Notes: generated by a model from the sequence alone, not told the origin. 64,000 nt of DNA from Sabellastarte sp. h YS-2021 (GCA_964017235.1 OZ024934.1:85402706-85466705), one strand, 5' to 3'; positions 1 through 9,513 are shown, numbered from the stretch's first letter. A program made the numbers and translations.

Positions 1-185
1 GTATAATTTGTGTAATGACAACCTGCTGACCCGTGACTTATTTCTTTCTTTTGGTAATGCACGGGCGCAGTATGAACACTTGAAACAACAAGAGGCTTTA
101 CATTTAAAGGTGAAACATTGTTTAAAGTCTGTGGTGAGCTCCCGGCCAGCAGCCGTGCCTGTAACATTTTTACACATTGATGGTC
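1..185 (-). other. Left-edge continuation of DIRS-like element, unresolved
   Basis: On the minus strand this stretch follows the stop codon that ends the basic gag tail near 186. By DIRS gene order it should be the gag-RT junction or the start of the pol region. One minus-strand frame stays open for roughly 55 codons to the window edge, but I cannot match it to a specific reverse transcriptase motif. The plus-strand reading frame over 8-259 is most likely an antisense shadow. Identity is inferred from context only. Confidence 0.25.
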
Positions 186-2196
186 ATTTATACGGCTGCT
201 GGCCCTTGGCTGGTAGGGTGGAGTATTGGCGTTTTCCTTTCCCTCTGCGGTGCCCATGAGAAGAGATGTTCTTCCAAGCTGGTCGGTCTGACTTTTTACT
301 GTCCGACTTCTTGTCCTGTCTCTAATACGGGTGGTATCTACCCTTCTTGTATACTGATCCGGAGCGATTTCTATCGAAAGCTGCTATATCCTCCTCTGCC
401 TGTTTGATAATGTTATCAGGGAAGAGGGTATCCAGATCCAGAGGGGCTGCTCTAAGAGCATTTACAGTATCTGCCTTAACCCCGGCCTTCAGATACGACA
501 GGTAGGAGTCTCCTCTCAACAAGGTAGAATTTGCAATGTTCACAAACACAGTCAGTCAAATGTTCCATAGCTTTCGCCATGGCATGGCACACACCGGCAT
601 TAAAATCTAACGGGAACTGTAGTTCATCAGTAGCTGTTGCAATCTTGTTCGAAGACTTGCCTTTGGACTCTGTCCGGATAGATTTGAGTTGGGTTTGCAT
701 ATTCTGCTGGACCTTAAGAAGGCAGCAATTGAATCCGGCAGCCTGGTTGCATATAACAGAGGACTCTCTTGCCAACCTTTCCCACTTCCTGAAGTTCTCT
801 TGTGATATTGGTCTGGACAGAGGTGGGTTTGAGGCAATGCTGGCCTGTCGGGCTATCCTCAAGTACTATTTAACCGGGAATATCCGGTATGCCAAGAATT
901 AACAGAGTCACTAGAGTCTTTCTTAGGTTCTGTATGAAGGTGGTACCACTTTGATTGCGATTTAGCTGTCCGGACGAACTGGTCCCTCTGGAGGGTTCCT
1001 GCCTCAGTGGTACGGGATGGATAACCCTGTACTAGGGTAAGGTTGAGTTTGTTCAGTTTGCTGCATAACCACTCGTCGGTGGGGAGGGAGACAGAAACTT
1101 TTCCGCATGTCTGTAGCTTGGGTCCCGCGAAGGGGTTATCATCCGATGATTTGGTGCCTGAATCCATGTCAGGGATGTGGGTCCAGCCCATATATGACCG
1201 AATCCCTCTCATAGTTTCCCTATAGGACTGTTCTTCTGAGAGAGATTGGTCAGGATCAGTAAAGGAAACATCATGTTCATCGGAAAGTTCACCCTCTTCT
1301 GGGTATAGGTCAACTACAGGCCGGTCGGAAGCTACACTGTCTGAATCCGAAGTGCTCGAGGGGTCGTCCCTCCTAGTAGAGTCAAAAGCACTGGACATGT
1401 GTTTCTGTAAGACAGACTGGCCGGTCATTCCGGAAGTTTCCGGTGGCTGAGAGGGTTGAGAAGTGTCTGATCTGGCCTTTGAGGCAGCAGCTGAACTGGC
1501 AGGTTCGGTAACCGGTAAAGTTGAGGAAGGTCGGTGTGAAGGCTGGTCGGAAGGCTTCAAAAAGGGTTGTGTGCTGAGAACATTGGTCGGTGGAGCATGG
1601 GTCGGTGTGACCTTCACAGCAGAGAAGACCGGCTCCTGAGGATGGTCCAATGACTTGGCAAGAAGTAGAGCTTCTAACCGGTTGAACCGGTCTGACCATT
1701 TTTGTTCCATGACTTCCAGTTTCTGGTCGGTACTGTCTGAAGAGGAAGGTCGGTGAGAGGTAGATTTGCCCGACTTCTCTGGTTTAACAGACTTGGAACT
1801 AGTAGCCTTCTTGTCGTCCTTCTTTTTCTTCTCTACCGGCTGCTCACTCAAGCCAGGCGACCTAGAGGTGCTCTGGCCATCCACGATCCCCACTACCGAC
1901 ACTAAGGCAGGGTCCACAAGGGTGGGACTGAGAGTGGCATCAGACGCTGGAGGGTTCTTAACTGGAGTAGAAGACTTCAACTCATGTCTCTTCTTTTTGA
2001 TCTTTTATGACGGTGTAGATAACAGAGCCAACTGCTCTGGGGTGAGTGAATTACAATGCAGGCAGTCAGAACCTGGCTTTTCTACACAAAGATCCTGTCC
2101 TTTTTTCTTGTCACGACAGCGGGCACATACTGTGTGAAAATCAAACCCAGCCATCATATGGCCACAACTACCCCATCGCTGACTGGGAGAAGACAT
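186..2196 (-). pseudogene. DIRS-like retrotransposon gag pseudogene
   Basis: Structural (gag-like) protein of a tyrosine-recombinase retrotransposon, expected to package element RNA. The start at 2196 opens with a Cys/His cluster (Cys11, His21, Cys24, Cys27, Cys37, Cys45, Cys48), including the CARCRDK motif typical of animal DIRS gag N-termini. After an in-frame TAA (2005-2007), the same frame continues into a Lys/Ser/Pro-rich low-complexity region (about 1980-1500), an acidic stretch (DLYPEEGELSDEHD, about 1320-1280), and a more conserved C-terminal half. Frameshifts occur near 870 and 550, because the matching protein continues in another frame each time (FRKWERLARES, then LLRGDSYLSYLKAGVKADTV and LRAAPLDLDTLFPD). 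A TAG at 322-324 interrupts the basic tail (GHRRGKGKRQYSTLPAKGQQ) before a final TGA near 186. Two in-frame stops and two frameshifts make it non-functional. The family call is from memory of gag sequence style and was not searched. A related LTR element gag is the alternative. Confidence 0.65.
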
Positions 2197-2520
2197 AATG
2201 GTCTATAAGTCTTCTAGAATCCGTAGAACGTAAAATAAAATGTAGTAGTAAAGAGTTCTCACAAAAACTTTGGAATTAAATTTCGCTCAGATAATCCGTG
2301 CAACATGTACATGTGCCAAACGAAAAACATGCTATGACGTCACACTGTCTAGACAGGAAGGGAGTATGACACGCCATCTGGCGAGTGCACAGTACTGGAC
2401 CGGCCTAGCCGGTGGAGACACAGGACGTCTTTTCTGACGTTTGGCGGGTCGGTCTGCGCCGACCGGATAAGCAATGGTCCACTGGATAGGATGTATTAAC
2501 GCAATAAAATGGATACTTTG
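2197..2520 (-). other. Probable 5' leader/terminal region of the gag-bearing DIRS copy
   Basis: This is non-coding DNA between the gag start (2196) and the abrupt end of recombinase homology (about 2521). It is locally GC-richer than its flanks and full of short dyads: the 12-bp palindrome ACATGTACATGT at 2303-2314, a perfect CRE-type octamer TGACGTCA at 2335-2342, CCGGC-CTA-GCCGG near 2400-2412, and GTCGG...CCGAC near 2448-2463. Position immediately 5' of gag suggests leader or terminal-repeat/promoter sequence of that copy. I could not find its partner repeat, which would lie left of the window. Whether the CRE octamer acts as a promoter element is unknown. Confidence 0.35.
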
Positions 2521-3095
2521 TTTGCAACCCAGGCATGAATTTCGCTGCGATGCTTGCCAGAGGCCAAAGCTAGCAAGAAAGCAGTTTTGAGAGTAAGATG
2601 TTGGAGGTCTGTGTCTTTCATAGGCTCAAAGGGTGCTTTGGTGAGCTCGTTAAGTACAACAGAAAGGTTCCACTTTGCAAAATTCCTGGAAATTTTGAGA
2701 CGATCCCTTTGATTTTATTTATTTGGGGTTTTACGTCGCTTTCAACACTGTACAGATCATATCACAACAGCTAGCAAGTAATTTGTTAAGGTCGGAGCTT
2801 TGAGAAATATGGAGCCCCACTGAGCCCAAGGTGTCAACAATGGCTACCTATAACCATTAATGGTTGAAGGGCACCTGTTTAGATCTTGGTACAGGTACAT
2901 GAAAAAGTCTGAGACTTGTTTCACAGAGGGAGTGGAGAAATCCACCAAATTTTCTCTGCACCATTTTTCAAATAGGGACCACTTTGACTTGTAGATAGCC
3001 CTTGTTGATAACCTCTGAGGGGCAGCAATTCTCTTTGCCACTTCCATAGAGAAGCCTTGTTCTTGGAGCTGTCCACTCCTAGACACCAGGTGTGA
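2521..3095 (-). pseudogene. DIRS-like tyrosine recombinase, 5' part only, interrupted
   Basis: Tyrosine recombinase (YR), which in DIRS elements integrates the circular DNA copy. The N-terminal core-binding (SAM-like) domain is visible from about 3090 to 2845: LSTRAIYKSKWSLFEKWC, then SVKQVSDFFMYLYQDL and STINGYR. A stop and frameshift follow near 2848, after which the next frame resumes with AIVDTLG and ISQSSDLNKLLAS. A roughly 50-bp foreign insertion (about 2708-2757) splits the gene. Beyond it, the catalytic domain begins (KWNLSVVLNELTKAPFEPMK, then LALASGKHRSEIHAW, which should carry the first catalytic Arg). Homology stops near 2521, so the His-x-x-Arg and the nucleophilic Tyr are absent from this window. 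It lies directly downstream of RNase H on the same strand, the normal DIRS order. Non-functional. Confidence 0.7.
2708..2757 (-). mobile_element. SINE 3'-tail-like insertion in recombinase
   Basis: Read on the minus strand, this stretch contains GTTGAAAGCGACGTAAAACC followed by CCAAATAAATAAAAT. That closely resembles the conserved 3' tail of molluscan tRNA-derived SINEs (a TTGAAA-CGACGTTAAAC-type core with an A-rich repeat end). It sits where the recombinase reading frame is interrupted: conserved protein is recognisable on both sides (LLAS before, RDR-KIS after) and the inserted bases do not fit. No tRNA-like head is present, so it is either 5'-truncated or coincidental. The call comes from remembered motif similarity; target-site duplications are not obvious. 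Confidence 0.45.
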
Positions 3096-3199
3096 ATGTT
3101 GAGAGTTTATCGAATGTGAAACACTTGGTTGTGGGACTGTTTGAGAATGGTTGTTGACACTGGTAACTGGAGTAGGATCTGCACTAGGCCCCAAAAGCA

Positions 3200-3490
3200 G
3201 GGTATCCCTGCCCAGCCTGGAGCTATTGCAATAATAAGGGCAGTTGCATTGCCTGATTTTTTGGATCACCCTATGAAAAAGAGCCAAGGGACGGCAAGCA
3301 TAAGCAGCGAGACCCAACCAGTTTATGTTCAGAGCATCTATGTCCCAAGCATGTTGGTCTGGGACTGGAGGCAGGTACAATGAACTTTGTGATTCAGAGG
3401 AGTGGCAAATAGATCTACATGAGCAGTGAACCACTTTTTAACAGATCTGTTTGAACACCCGCAGATGCAGTGACCATTCTCTTGATTGGA
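3200..3490 (-). pseudogene. DIRS-like RNase H C-terminal fragment
   Basis: C-terminal part of the RT-linked RNase H domain that degrades the RNA of the RNA:DNA intermediate. In one minus-strand frame or another I can read EWSLHLRVFKQIC (about 3485-3447), HVDLFATPLNHKV (about 3425-3385), YLPPVPDQHAWDIDALNINW (about 3380-3320), and AAYACRPLALFHRVIQKIRQ (about 3310-3250). This is the characteristic DIRS series VDLFAT...NHK...W.IDAL...W.GL.AYA...L...V..KI. The motifs change frame at least once (near 3420), so it is broken. The recombinase N-terminus follows after a linker of about 100 bp. It is joined to the RT fragment upstream with most of the RT palm and RNase H N-terminus missing. Confidence 0.65.
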
Positions 3491-3519
3491 CTTGGTTTGA
3501 CCAGGACAGTTGTCAACTG

Positions 3520-3745
3520 GAACACCCAGGAATCTTTCTCGAGTTTTGGTGGATGAGGGTGTGAAGATAGGCGTCTGACAGGTCTATCAACAACACCCAT
3601 TCACCTGGAATCAGAGGCCCTGATGGACTCTGGTGTTTCCATTTTGAACCTTTCTACTAGTAGAGGTGTTGAGCCTGCCTAGATCTGTCACTGGCCTCTA
3701 CCTTTGGTGAGGCTTGGGGACTAGACGACTGTAAAACCCGAGAGA
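3520..3745 (-). pseudogene. DIRS-like reverse transcriptase N-terminal fragment
   Basis: Start of the reverse transcriptase domain. On the minus strand, GFYSRL begins at 3739, followed by a VPKP-type motif, a RPVTDLGRLN motif (about 3695-3670), RKVQNGNT/KMET-like sequence near 3645, and LIDLSDAYLH at 3590-3561, which carries the first catalytic Asp region of DIRS-type RT. The motifs are spread over different frames with stops, so the copy is decayed. The catalytic YxDD motif does not follow: within about 30-70 bp the sequence is already RNase H, implying a large internal deletion. Motif order and spacing fit DIRS rather than Ty3/gypsy, judged from memory of the families. Confidence 0.62.
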
Positions 3746-3773
3746 TTTTACATTTTCCACTCTTTCTATAGTG

Positions 3774-4480
3774 TTATTTGACAAAAGAGGCTATATTCAA
3801 GAGGACAAAGCTAGATCTTTTTGATGAACCTTGTATCCTGAGTGAATCAGGGAAATTCTGGCTAATTTTGGTTTTGTGATGGTTGTAGAACGGAGACGAC
3901 CTCCTACTGGTGGACTGAGAGAGACTTTTAAGGAGGCATTGGGAGGAGGGGGTTTCCACATCCAGGTCCCCTTGGGTGGGGTCAGAACCGACTTCTGGAG
4001 CCTCTTTTACTCGATTTCTCCCGCCTGCTTTGAGAGGAATTGCCCCCATAGAGGTGTTTCCTGTACTAGCCTCTTTTCTTATTGTAGTGGGGACCATGAA
4101 AGGGCTGGTTTTTAAAGGAGAACTCTTCTCCCTCCTTGACAATTGAAAATGAAACAAAGGAGTGTGGGAGCTCCTAAGTTCCTGATGTCTGGTATCTCCC
4201 AAATGAGGTTCATTTCAGCCTCACAACTAAGAACCGAATTCCCCATAGTATACATTTCCTTCTGGAAAATGAGGGCTAAGGCCTTAATTTAACCGGCTAA
4301 GGCTCTCCGCTAAATAGAATCCTCTTATTCAGGATGTCTAGATAGTTAATCCGAGTTATGACCCTTGATACGGTCTCTACAGTTTTCCAATGACCAGGTT
4401 ACATTCAAAAGGCAGCCGAAATGCTCAAAATCTTAGACCACCTGTTGGGGGACCTTACCCATGGGAGCTCCATAGGAGTT
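3774..4480 (-). pseudogene. Decayed gag C-terminal/linker region of upstream DIRS copy
   Basis: A minus-strand stretch immediately 5' of the RT fragment. Readable pieces include an INYLDILNKRILFSGEP-like segment (about 4355-4300), comparable in position to the RGDSYLSYLK segment of the gag pseudogene at 186-2196. A Lys/Arg/Ser/Pro-rich basic region follows (about 4200-3880). One frame is open for about 142 codons (4202-3774) but has low-complexity composition and no diagnostic domain, so I do not call it a gene. Placement between gag and RT is the main support; the comparison is weak and multiply frameshifted. Confidence 0.3.
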
Positions 4481-5254
4481 AGGGGATATGCAGATTTGGG
4501 CTTAGTCTGTATTAAAGTCCTGTTCAAAAGTAACTAAGGCTTCCTTAAGAATAGGGCTGACTGTTATAAAATAAAGAAACTGATGTAGCTTCAATGTCCA
4601 ACGACAATAAAATCCACATAAAAGATTTAAATTTCTTTCTTTGCAATAAAGCACTGGTGTAAATATTGCTGCCAACTAGAAGAAGGGGAATTTTGCGGTA
4701 CTTCACTACGAGGGGTCACTTTCAGTGTTGAAGGAATCGGGTCAGTACTAAACATCTATTTTCTTGGACATTGGCCAATACCTGCGGCCTCCCGAGATAG
4801 CATTCAGTTCCACATGGTAAGCTATTAAATAAAATTAAATATTTCACAAACATATGCAAAACTGTTCAGATTGAAATAGGGATGTTCAAAATACTAAAGT
4901 GGCCGAAATTTAACTAGAAAAACTAAAGTGGCCTTTAATTTTTATAAAAAGGCCAATATAGTATATTGTCTCTCAATTACGAATGGTATACATGTAAATT
5001 ATTTTTCCTCAATACGATACCTGTATTTAGATTAAACAGAAAAAGAGAAAATTTAGATTAAACAGAAAAACCAAAAAAGGAATAATAAATTATTCATGCA
5101 TGCTTCAGATAAATCATTTATTTATTTCTGGATACTGTAATTTGCATCAATAATTTATAACTTTATTTATTCATTATCATGCTTTCAGAACTAGACACAA
5201 AAATGAAAATTTATTTTAACAATGACATATCCACAAACCGACCCATAGCAAACA
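4481..5254. other. AT-rich intergenic DNA, no gene seen
   Basis: No coding frame, RNA gene or recognisable transposon is supportable here. The one structure I can point to is a short direct duplication of about 27 bp (ATTTAGATTAAACAGA at 5024 and again at 5051). Base composition drops sharply in GC to the right of about 4820. Confidence 0.4.
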
Positions 5255-5470
5255 GTACTTTCATGTAAGAAATGCATGCACTTTTTCAAACATCTTAACA
5301 ATTGAAAAGTAGAAGCTTTACTCGACTTCCATGCAAGAAATGCATGACTTTCCTGACATGATACACAACAATTAGGAAGAAAATGTTTTACTGCACTTAC
5401 ATGTAAGAATTACACACGTTTTTCTCAGACATGACGTATGTTAATTGGACTAAAAAGTTTTAATGCATAT
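5255..5470. repeat. Tandem repeat, about 69 bp x 3
   Basis: Three degenerate head-to-tail copies. Landmarks CATGTAAGAAATGCATG (5262), CATGCAAGAAATGCATG (5330) and CATGTAAGAATTACAC (5400) give periods of 68 and 70 bp. Each copy also contains an ACAATTG/ACAATTA/TTAATTG block followed by a TTTACT-type block. Copies have diverged by both substitutions and indels. Confidence 0.6.
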
Positions 5471-5639
5471 TACATTTTTGTTATGTGTAATGTCAATTTG
5501 TATTTATTTTGATAGACAAAATTGATCAGAAATGAAAAAGGATTTTCCATTTTAACTCACACTGTCATTATTAATGCTCTGTCATAGTCTTCTGTTATTG
5601 AAATGTTGAAATAATAAAGGAGTCTGACACAGGTGATTA

Positions 5640-5905
5640 AAACTAGTATCAAATCAGACCCACAAAAAGATTCAGGGTACTTGATTTCATATAAGCTATC
5701 TTCACATTCTAAACCTGAAGGACCAGTAATAAAGGTAATAAAAGGCATTAAAAGTATGAACAATCTCATTTGATCTTCAAGGAAGGATCAAATTTGATCC
5801 CACCAAAATATGCAAGCCACATGATTTCCCGTAAGTGACCTTCTAATCCCAAACCTCTAGGATCAATAATAAAGGAGATAAAAGAACTTTTTAATATTAA
5901 AACTG
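5640..5905. repeat. Tandem duplication, about 139 bp x 2
   Basis: Two diverged copies, with ATCAAAT at 5648 and 5787, each running through TGATTTC and a (A/T)AAACCT element and ending in the near-identical AATAAAGG-(T/A)(A/G)ATAAAAG block (about 5727 and 5867). The reading frame on the minus strand over 5557-5769 falls inside the first copy and is not supported as a gene. Confidence 0.55.
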
Positions 5906-5922
5906 CGTAAGAGTAAGTTGCC

Positions 5923-6535
5923 ATTACTCATTCACGCATTGAACAACCAGTCTGAAAGTTTACCATGTTATGGTTCACAAAAAAGTAAGTGAACAACACC
6001 TTTGAGAGAAATGGTGTACCTTGCATACTTTTGGAGATAGTGTCCATTTACTCATTATGGCAACTGTTAAAAAGTGAGAAAGAAAATATTACTCAGTCAT
6101 ACACTGAGTAACAACTTTGAAACTTAACTACATTACAGGTCATCAAAAGGTTGATGAACACCTCCAAAAGAAATTGTATAGCTGCAACACTTTTGAAGAT
6201 ACAAGCCATTTACTTATCAGGTAACTGCTGAAAATTAGATATTACTCACTTAGCTATGGAGATAGACTTCCAAATTTCTGACCAAGCTGTAGCTATGAAA
6301 AAAGTGCTGAATAGCACATTTCAAGAAAATGCTCTACATGTAACAGTTTTCAAGTTATAAGTGACTTAACTGAATATTGAAGGTTCTGAAAAGTCAGAAA
6401 GTAGCTATTACTCACTTAGCTTTTGGGATAGACTCCCAAATTACTTACCATATTGTATCTATGGAAAAAGTAGCTAACATATTTTGACAAAATTCTCTTA
6501 ATGCAATTCTTTTCAAGTTATAAGTGATTAGATGC
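5923..6535. repeat. Degenerate tandem repeat, about 153-166 bp x 4
   Basis: Each unit opens with an ATTACTCA box (5923, 6088, 6241, 6407; spacings 165, 153, 166). It then has AGTCT/GACTTCC/GACTCCCAAATT-type sequence, a run around ATGAAAAAAGTGCTGAA or its variants, and a TTTTCAAGTTATAAGTGA-like end in the last two units. The same ATTACTCA(C/G)TTAGCTAT opening recurs in the units at 8584, 8741, 9514 and 9672, which supports reading this block as the left arm of the composite element that follows. Confidence 0.55.
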
Positions 6536-6809
6536 ATAATTTCATGAATTTTAATGCATTACAAATTATTTTAAAAACTGATTAAAACTACAAATAGGAC
6601 GTCCTGTTGATAGTAGATGCGAATAGAAACAGGATAGCATAGAAGAACACACATTATCATGTGTAATGTCCAACCCATGAACCTTGCCCAAATTGTACAG
6701 TAGTCTTACAAGACCCTGTTTCATTTGTAAAATATATCAATGATGCTTAAATATTTATTAGTGTAGATGTAAATTATTTCAGCTTCATCCCTTTTTGCAT
6801 TGGTTGGGT
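6536..6809. other. Spacer between ATTACTCA repeats and 169-bp core
   Basis: AT-rich DNA with no open frame of note. It contains a short dyad around 6650-6670 (ACATTATCATGTGTAATGT). It may be the left, non-repetitive part of the composite element, but nothing in it identifies a terminus. Confidence 0.25.
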
Positions 6810-8530
6810 TGAAAATTTTGACGAAATGACTCTATCTTGCACGGTTAAGAAGATAGAAGCAAATTCCTGTTTTTCTATTTTTGGCAAAAATTTGAAAATT
6901 CAAAATGGCCGCCATTTTTGGGAAAAGGAAAATTTTTTGAAAATTGCCAAGAGTACATTTCTTAGATACCCTATGGGTCGAAAATTTCAACGAAATAACT
7001 CTATTTTGCACGGTTAAGGCCAGTTTGTGTTTTTCCATTTTGGGCAAAAATTCGAAAATTCAAAATGGCCGCCATATGTGGGGAGGGGAAAATTTTTTGA
7101 AAATTGCAAAGAGTACATTTTTAGATACCCCTTGGGTCGAAAATTTCGACGAAATCGCTCTATCTCGCACGGTTAAGGAGATAGAAGCAAATATGTGTTT
7201 TGCCATTGTTGGCAAAAATTCGAAAATTCAAAATGGCAGCCATTTTTGGGGAGGGGAAAATTTTTTGAAAATTGTAAAGATTACATTCCTTAGATACCCT
7301 GTGGGTTGAAAATTTCGACGAAATCGCTCTATCTCGCATGGTTAAGGAGATAGAAGGAAATTTGTGTTTTGCCATTTTTGGCAAAAATTTGAAAATTCAA
7401 AATGGCCACCATTTTAGGGGAGGGGAAATTTTTTTTAAAATTGCCAAGAATACAATGCTCAAATACCTGTGGGTCGAAAATTTTGACGAAATCGCTCTAT
7501 CTCGCATGGTTAAGGAGATAGAAGGAAATTTGTGTTTTGCCATTTTTGGCAAAAATTCAAAATGGCTGCCATTTTTGGGGAGGGGAATATTTTTTGAAAA
7601 TTGTAAAGATTACATTCCTTAGATACCCTGTGGGTCGAAAATTTCAACGAAATCGCTCTATCTCGCATGGTTAAAGAGATAGAAGCAAATTTGTGTTTTG
7701 CCATTTTTGGCAAAAATTCGAAAATTCAAAATGGCCGCCATTTTTGGGGAGGGGAAAATTTTTGGAAAATTGCAAAGAGTACACTCCTTAGATACCCTGT
7801 GGGTTGAAAATTTCGACGAAATCGCTCTATCTCACACAGTTAAGGAGATAGAAGCAAATTTGTGTTTTGCCATTTTTGGCAAAAATTCTAAAATTCAAAA
7901 TGGCCGCCATTTTTGGGGAGGGGAAAATTTTTTAAAAATTGGCAAGAGTAGAATTCTCAGATACCCTGTGGGTCGAAAATTTTGCCGAAATCGCTCTATC
8001 TTGCACGGTTAAGGAGATAGAAGCAAATTAGTGTTTTGCCATTTTTGGCAAAAATTCGAAAATTCAAAATGGCCGCCATTTTTGGGGAGGGGAAAATTTT
8101 TTAAAAACTACCAAGAGTACAATGCTCAGTTACCCTGTGGGTCAAAAATTTCGACGAAATCGCTCTATCTCGCACGGTTAAGGAGATAGAAGCAAATTTG
8201 TGTTTTGCCATTTTTGGCAAAAATTCGAAAATTCAAAATGGCCGCCATTTTTGGGGAGGGGAAAATTTTTTGAAAATTGCAAAGATTACATTCCTTAGAT
8301 ACCCTGTGGGTCGAAAAGTTCGACGAAATCGCTTTATCTCGCACAGTTAAGGAGATAGAAGCAAATTTGTGTTTTGCCATTTTTGGCAAAAATTCGAAAA
8401 TTCAAAATGGCCGCCATTTTTGGGGAGGGGAAAATTTTTGGAAAATTGCAAAGAGTACATTCCTTAGATACCCTGTGGGTGCAAAATTTCGACGAAATCG
8501 CTCTATCTCGCACGGTTTAGGAGATGTGAG
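6810..8530. repeat. 169-bp core tandem array (about 10 copies)
   Basis: Landmark CGAAAT(C/G/A)(G/A)CTCTAT occurs at 6822, 6991, 7150, 7319, 7487, 7648, 7817, 7986, 8155, 8324 and 8493. Spacings are mostly 168-169 bp, with two or three short copies (159-161). Each unit holds GGTTAAGGAGATAGAAG, TTTTTGGCAAAAATTCGAAA, AAAATGGCCGCCATTTTTGG (itself nearly palindromic), GGGGAGGGGAAAATTTTTT and TAGATACCCTGTGGGTCGAA. Open frames of 60-140 codons on both strands simply follow the repeat and carry no independent coding evidence. The unit is homologous to the 152-bp unit at 8933-9465. Confidence 0.8.
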
Positions 8531-8583
8531 CACATTTGCCTTTTTCAGTATTCAAAATAGCCAATTACTCATTTATTTAATTA

Positions 8584-8872
8584 ATTACTCACTCATCTAT
8601 GAAGCAATTCCCCCCAAAAGCAATCCCATACAAGCTATTAACCCAATGAACCTCCATACCAAATTTCAGAAAGCTAGGCTTAATAGCATTCCTTAAAATG
8701 TCTGGAAACCAAAGAGCTACTCAAAAGTAGCAAAGTAGCTATTACTCAGTTAGCTATAGAGCTATTATCACCAAACGCAATCCCATACAAGCTATTAACC
8801 CAATAAACCTGCATGCCAAATTTGGTAAAGATAGGATAAGAACTGTTGCCTAAAATGTCTGGAAACCAAGTG
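8584..8872. repeat. ATTACTCA tail repeat, about 157 bp x 2 (first set)
   Basis: Two units starting at 8584 and 8741. Both contain AGCAATCCCATACAAGCTAT or the C-A-C-A-A-A-C-G variant, TTAACCCAAT(G/A)AACCT, CCAAATTT and TAAAATGTCTGGAAACCAA. They follow the 169-bp core and run directly into the GC-rich hairpin end, so they look like the right arm of the element. Confidence 0.65.
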
Positions 8873-8932
8873 GGACGCCGGACGGCGGAAAAAGCAAAAA
8901 TAATATGTCCACCACCCAGTGGGGTGGACATA
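8873..8932 (+). mobile_element. GC-rich motif plus 10-bp terminal hairpin (first)
   Basis: GGACGCCGGACGGCGGAAAA leads into AAGCAAAAATAAT and then a perfect 10-bp stem, TATGTCCACC (8904-8913) pairing with GGTGGACATA (8923-8932), with a 9-nt loop. A near-identical 32-bp lead sequence and a similar hairpin recur at 9818-9880. A stem-loop close to the 3' end is a hallmark of Helitron-like non-autonomous elements, and bivalve elements of this layout (tandem core plus conserved arms) are known. I infer an element terminus but cannot demonstrate exact ends. Confidence 0.55.
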
Positions 8933-9465
8933 ATACTTTCCTACTACCCTACGGGTCAAAAATTCTGTCCAAATCGCTCTATCTCTTACGGTTTCTGAGA
9001 TATTAAGATTTTTTTCGTTTTTCGCAAAAATTCAAGATGGCCGCCAAAAGTGGCGAAAATTGAAATTTTTTAATTTTGTACAGAATACTTTTCTACTACC
9101 CTATGAGTCAAAAATTCTGTCCAAATCGCTCTATCTCTTACGGTTTCTGAGATATTAAGATTTTTTCATTTTTCGCAAAAATTCAAGATGGCCACCAAAA
9201 GTGGCGAAAATTGAAAATTTTCAATTTTGTACAGAATACTCTTCTACTACCCTGTGAGTCAAAAATTGTGTCGAAATCGCTCTATCTCTTACGGTTTCCG
9301 AGATATTAAGATTCTTTCATTTTTCGCAAAAAATTAAGATGGCCGCCAAAAGTGGCGAAAATTGAAATTTTTTAAAATTTTGTATAGAATACTTTTCTAC
9401 TACCCTGTGGGTCAAAAATTCTGTCGAAATTGCTTTATCTCTTACGGTTTCTGAGATATTAGCAA
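8933..9465. repeat. 152-bp core tandem array (about 3.5 copies)
   Basis: Landmark C(C/G)AAATCGCTCTATCTCTTACGG (8969, 9121, 9272; a variant at 9425) gives periods of 152, 151 and 153. The unit has TTTCTGAGATATTAAGATT, TTTTTCGCAAAAATTCAAGA, TGGCCGCCAAAAGTGGCGAA and TACTACCCTGTGGGTCAAAA. Its blocks occur in the same order as in the 169-bp unit (CGAAATCGCTCTATCTC, GCAAAAATTC, ATGGCCGCCA, TACCCTGTGGGTC), so the two arrays are divergent versions of one repeat family. Confidence 0.75.
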
Positions 9466-9513
9466 ATTACTCAAAAGTAGTACTGAAAATACACAATGAA
9501 GTACCTAAATGGC

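Noticed and set aside
8-407. Plus-strand frames at the left edge (83 and 76 codons)
   Set aside because: They lie antisense to the gag pseudogene and the region following it; no domain recognised.
531-902. Plus-strand 123-codon frame
   Set aside because: Antisense shadow of the conserved C-terminal half of the gag pseudogene.
1766-2137. Plus-strand 123-codon frame
   Set aside because: Antisense to the Cys-rich N-terminus and Lys/Ser-rich part of gag, which has the better family evidence.
5557-5769. Minus-strand 70-codon frame with hydrophobic start
   Set aside because: Overlaps the 139-bp duplication and has no recognisable domain; composition is what AT-rich DNA would give.
6826-8696. Open frames of 60-139 codons on both strands
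   Set aside because: They follow the 169-bp tandem core exactly and break where copies have indels; no coding signature apart from the repeat.
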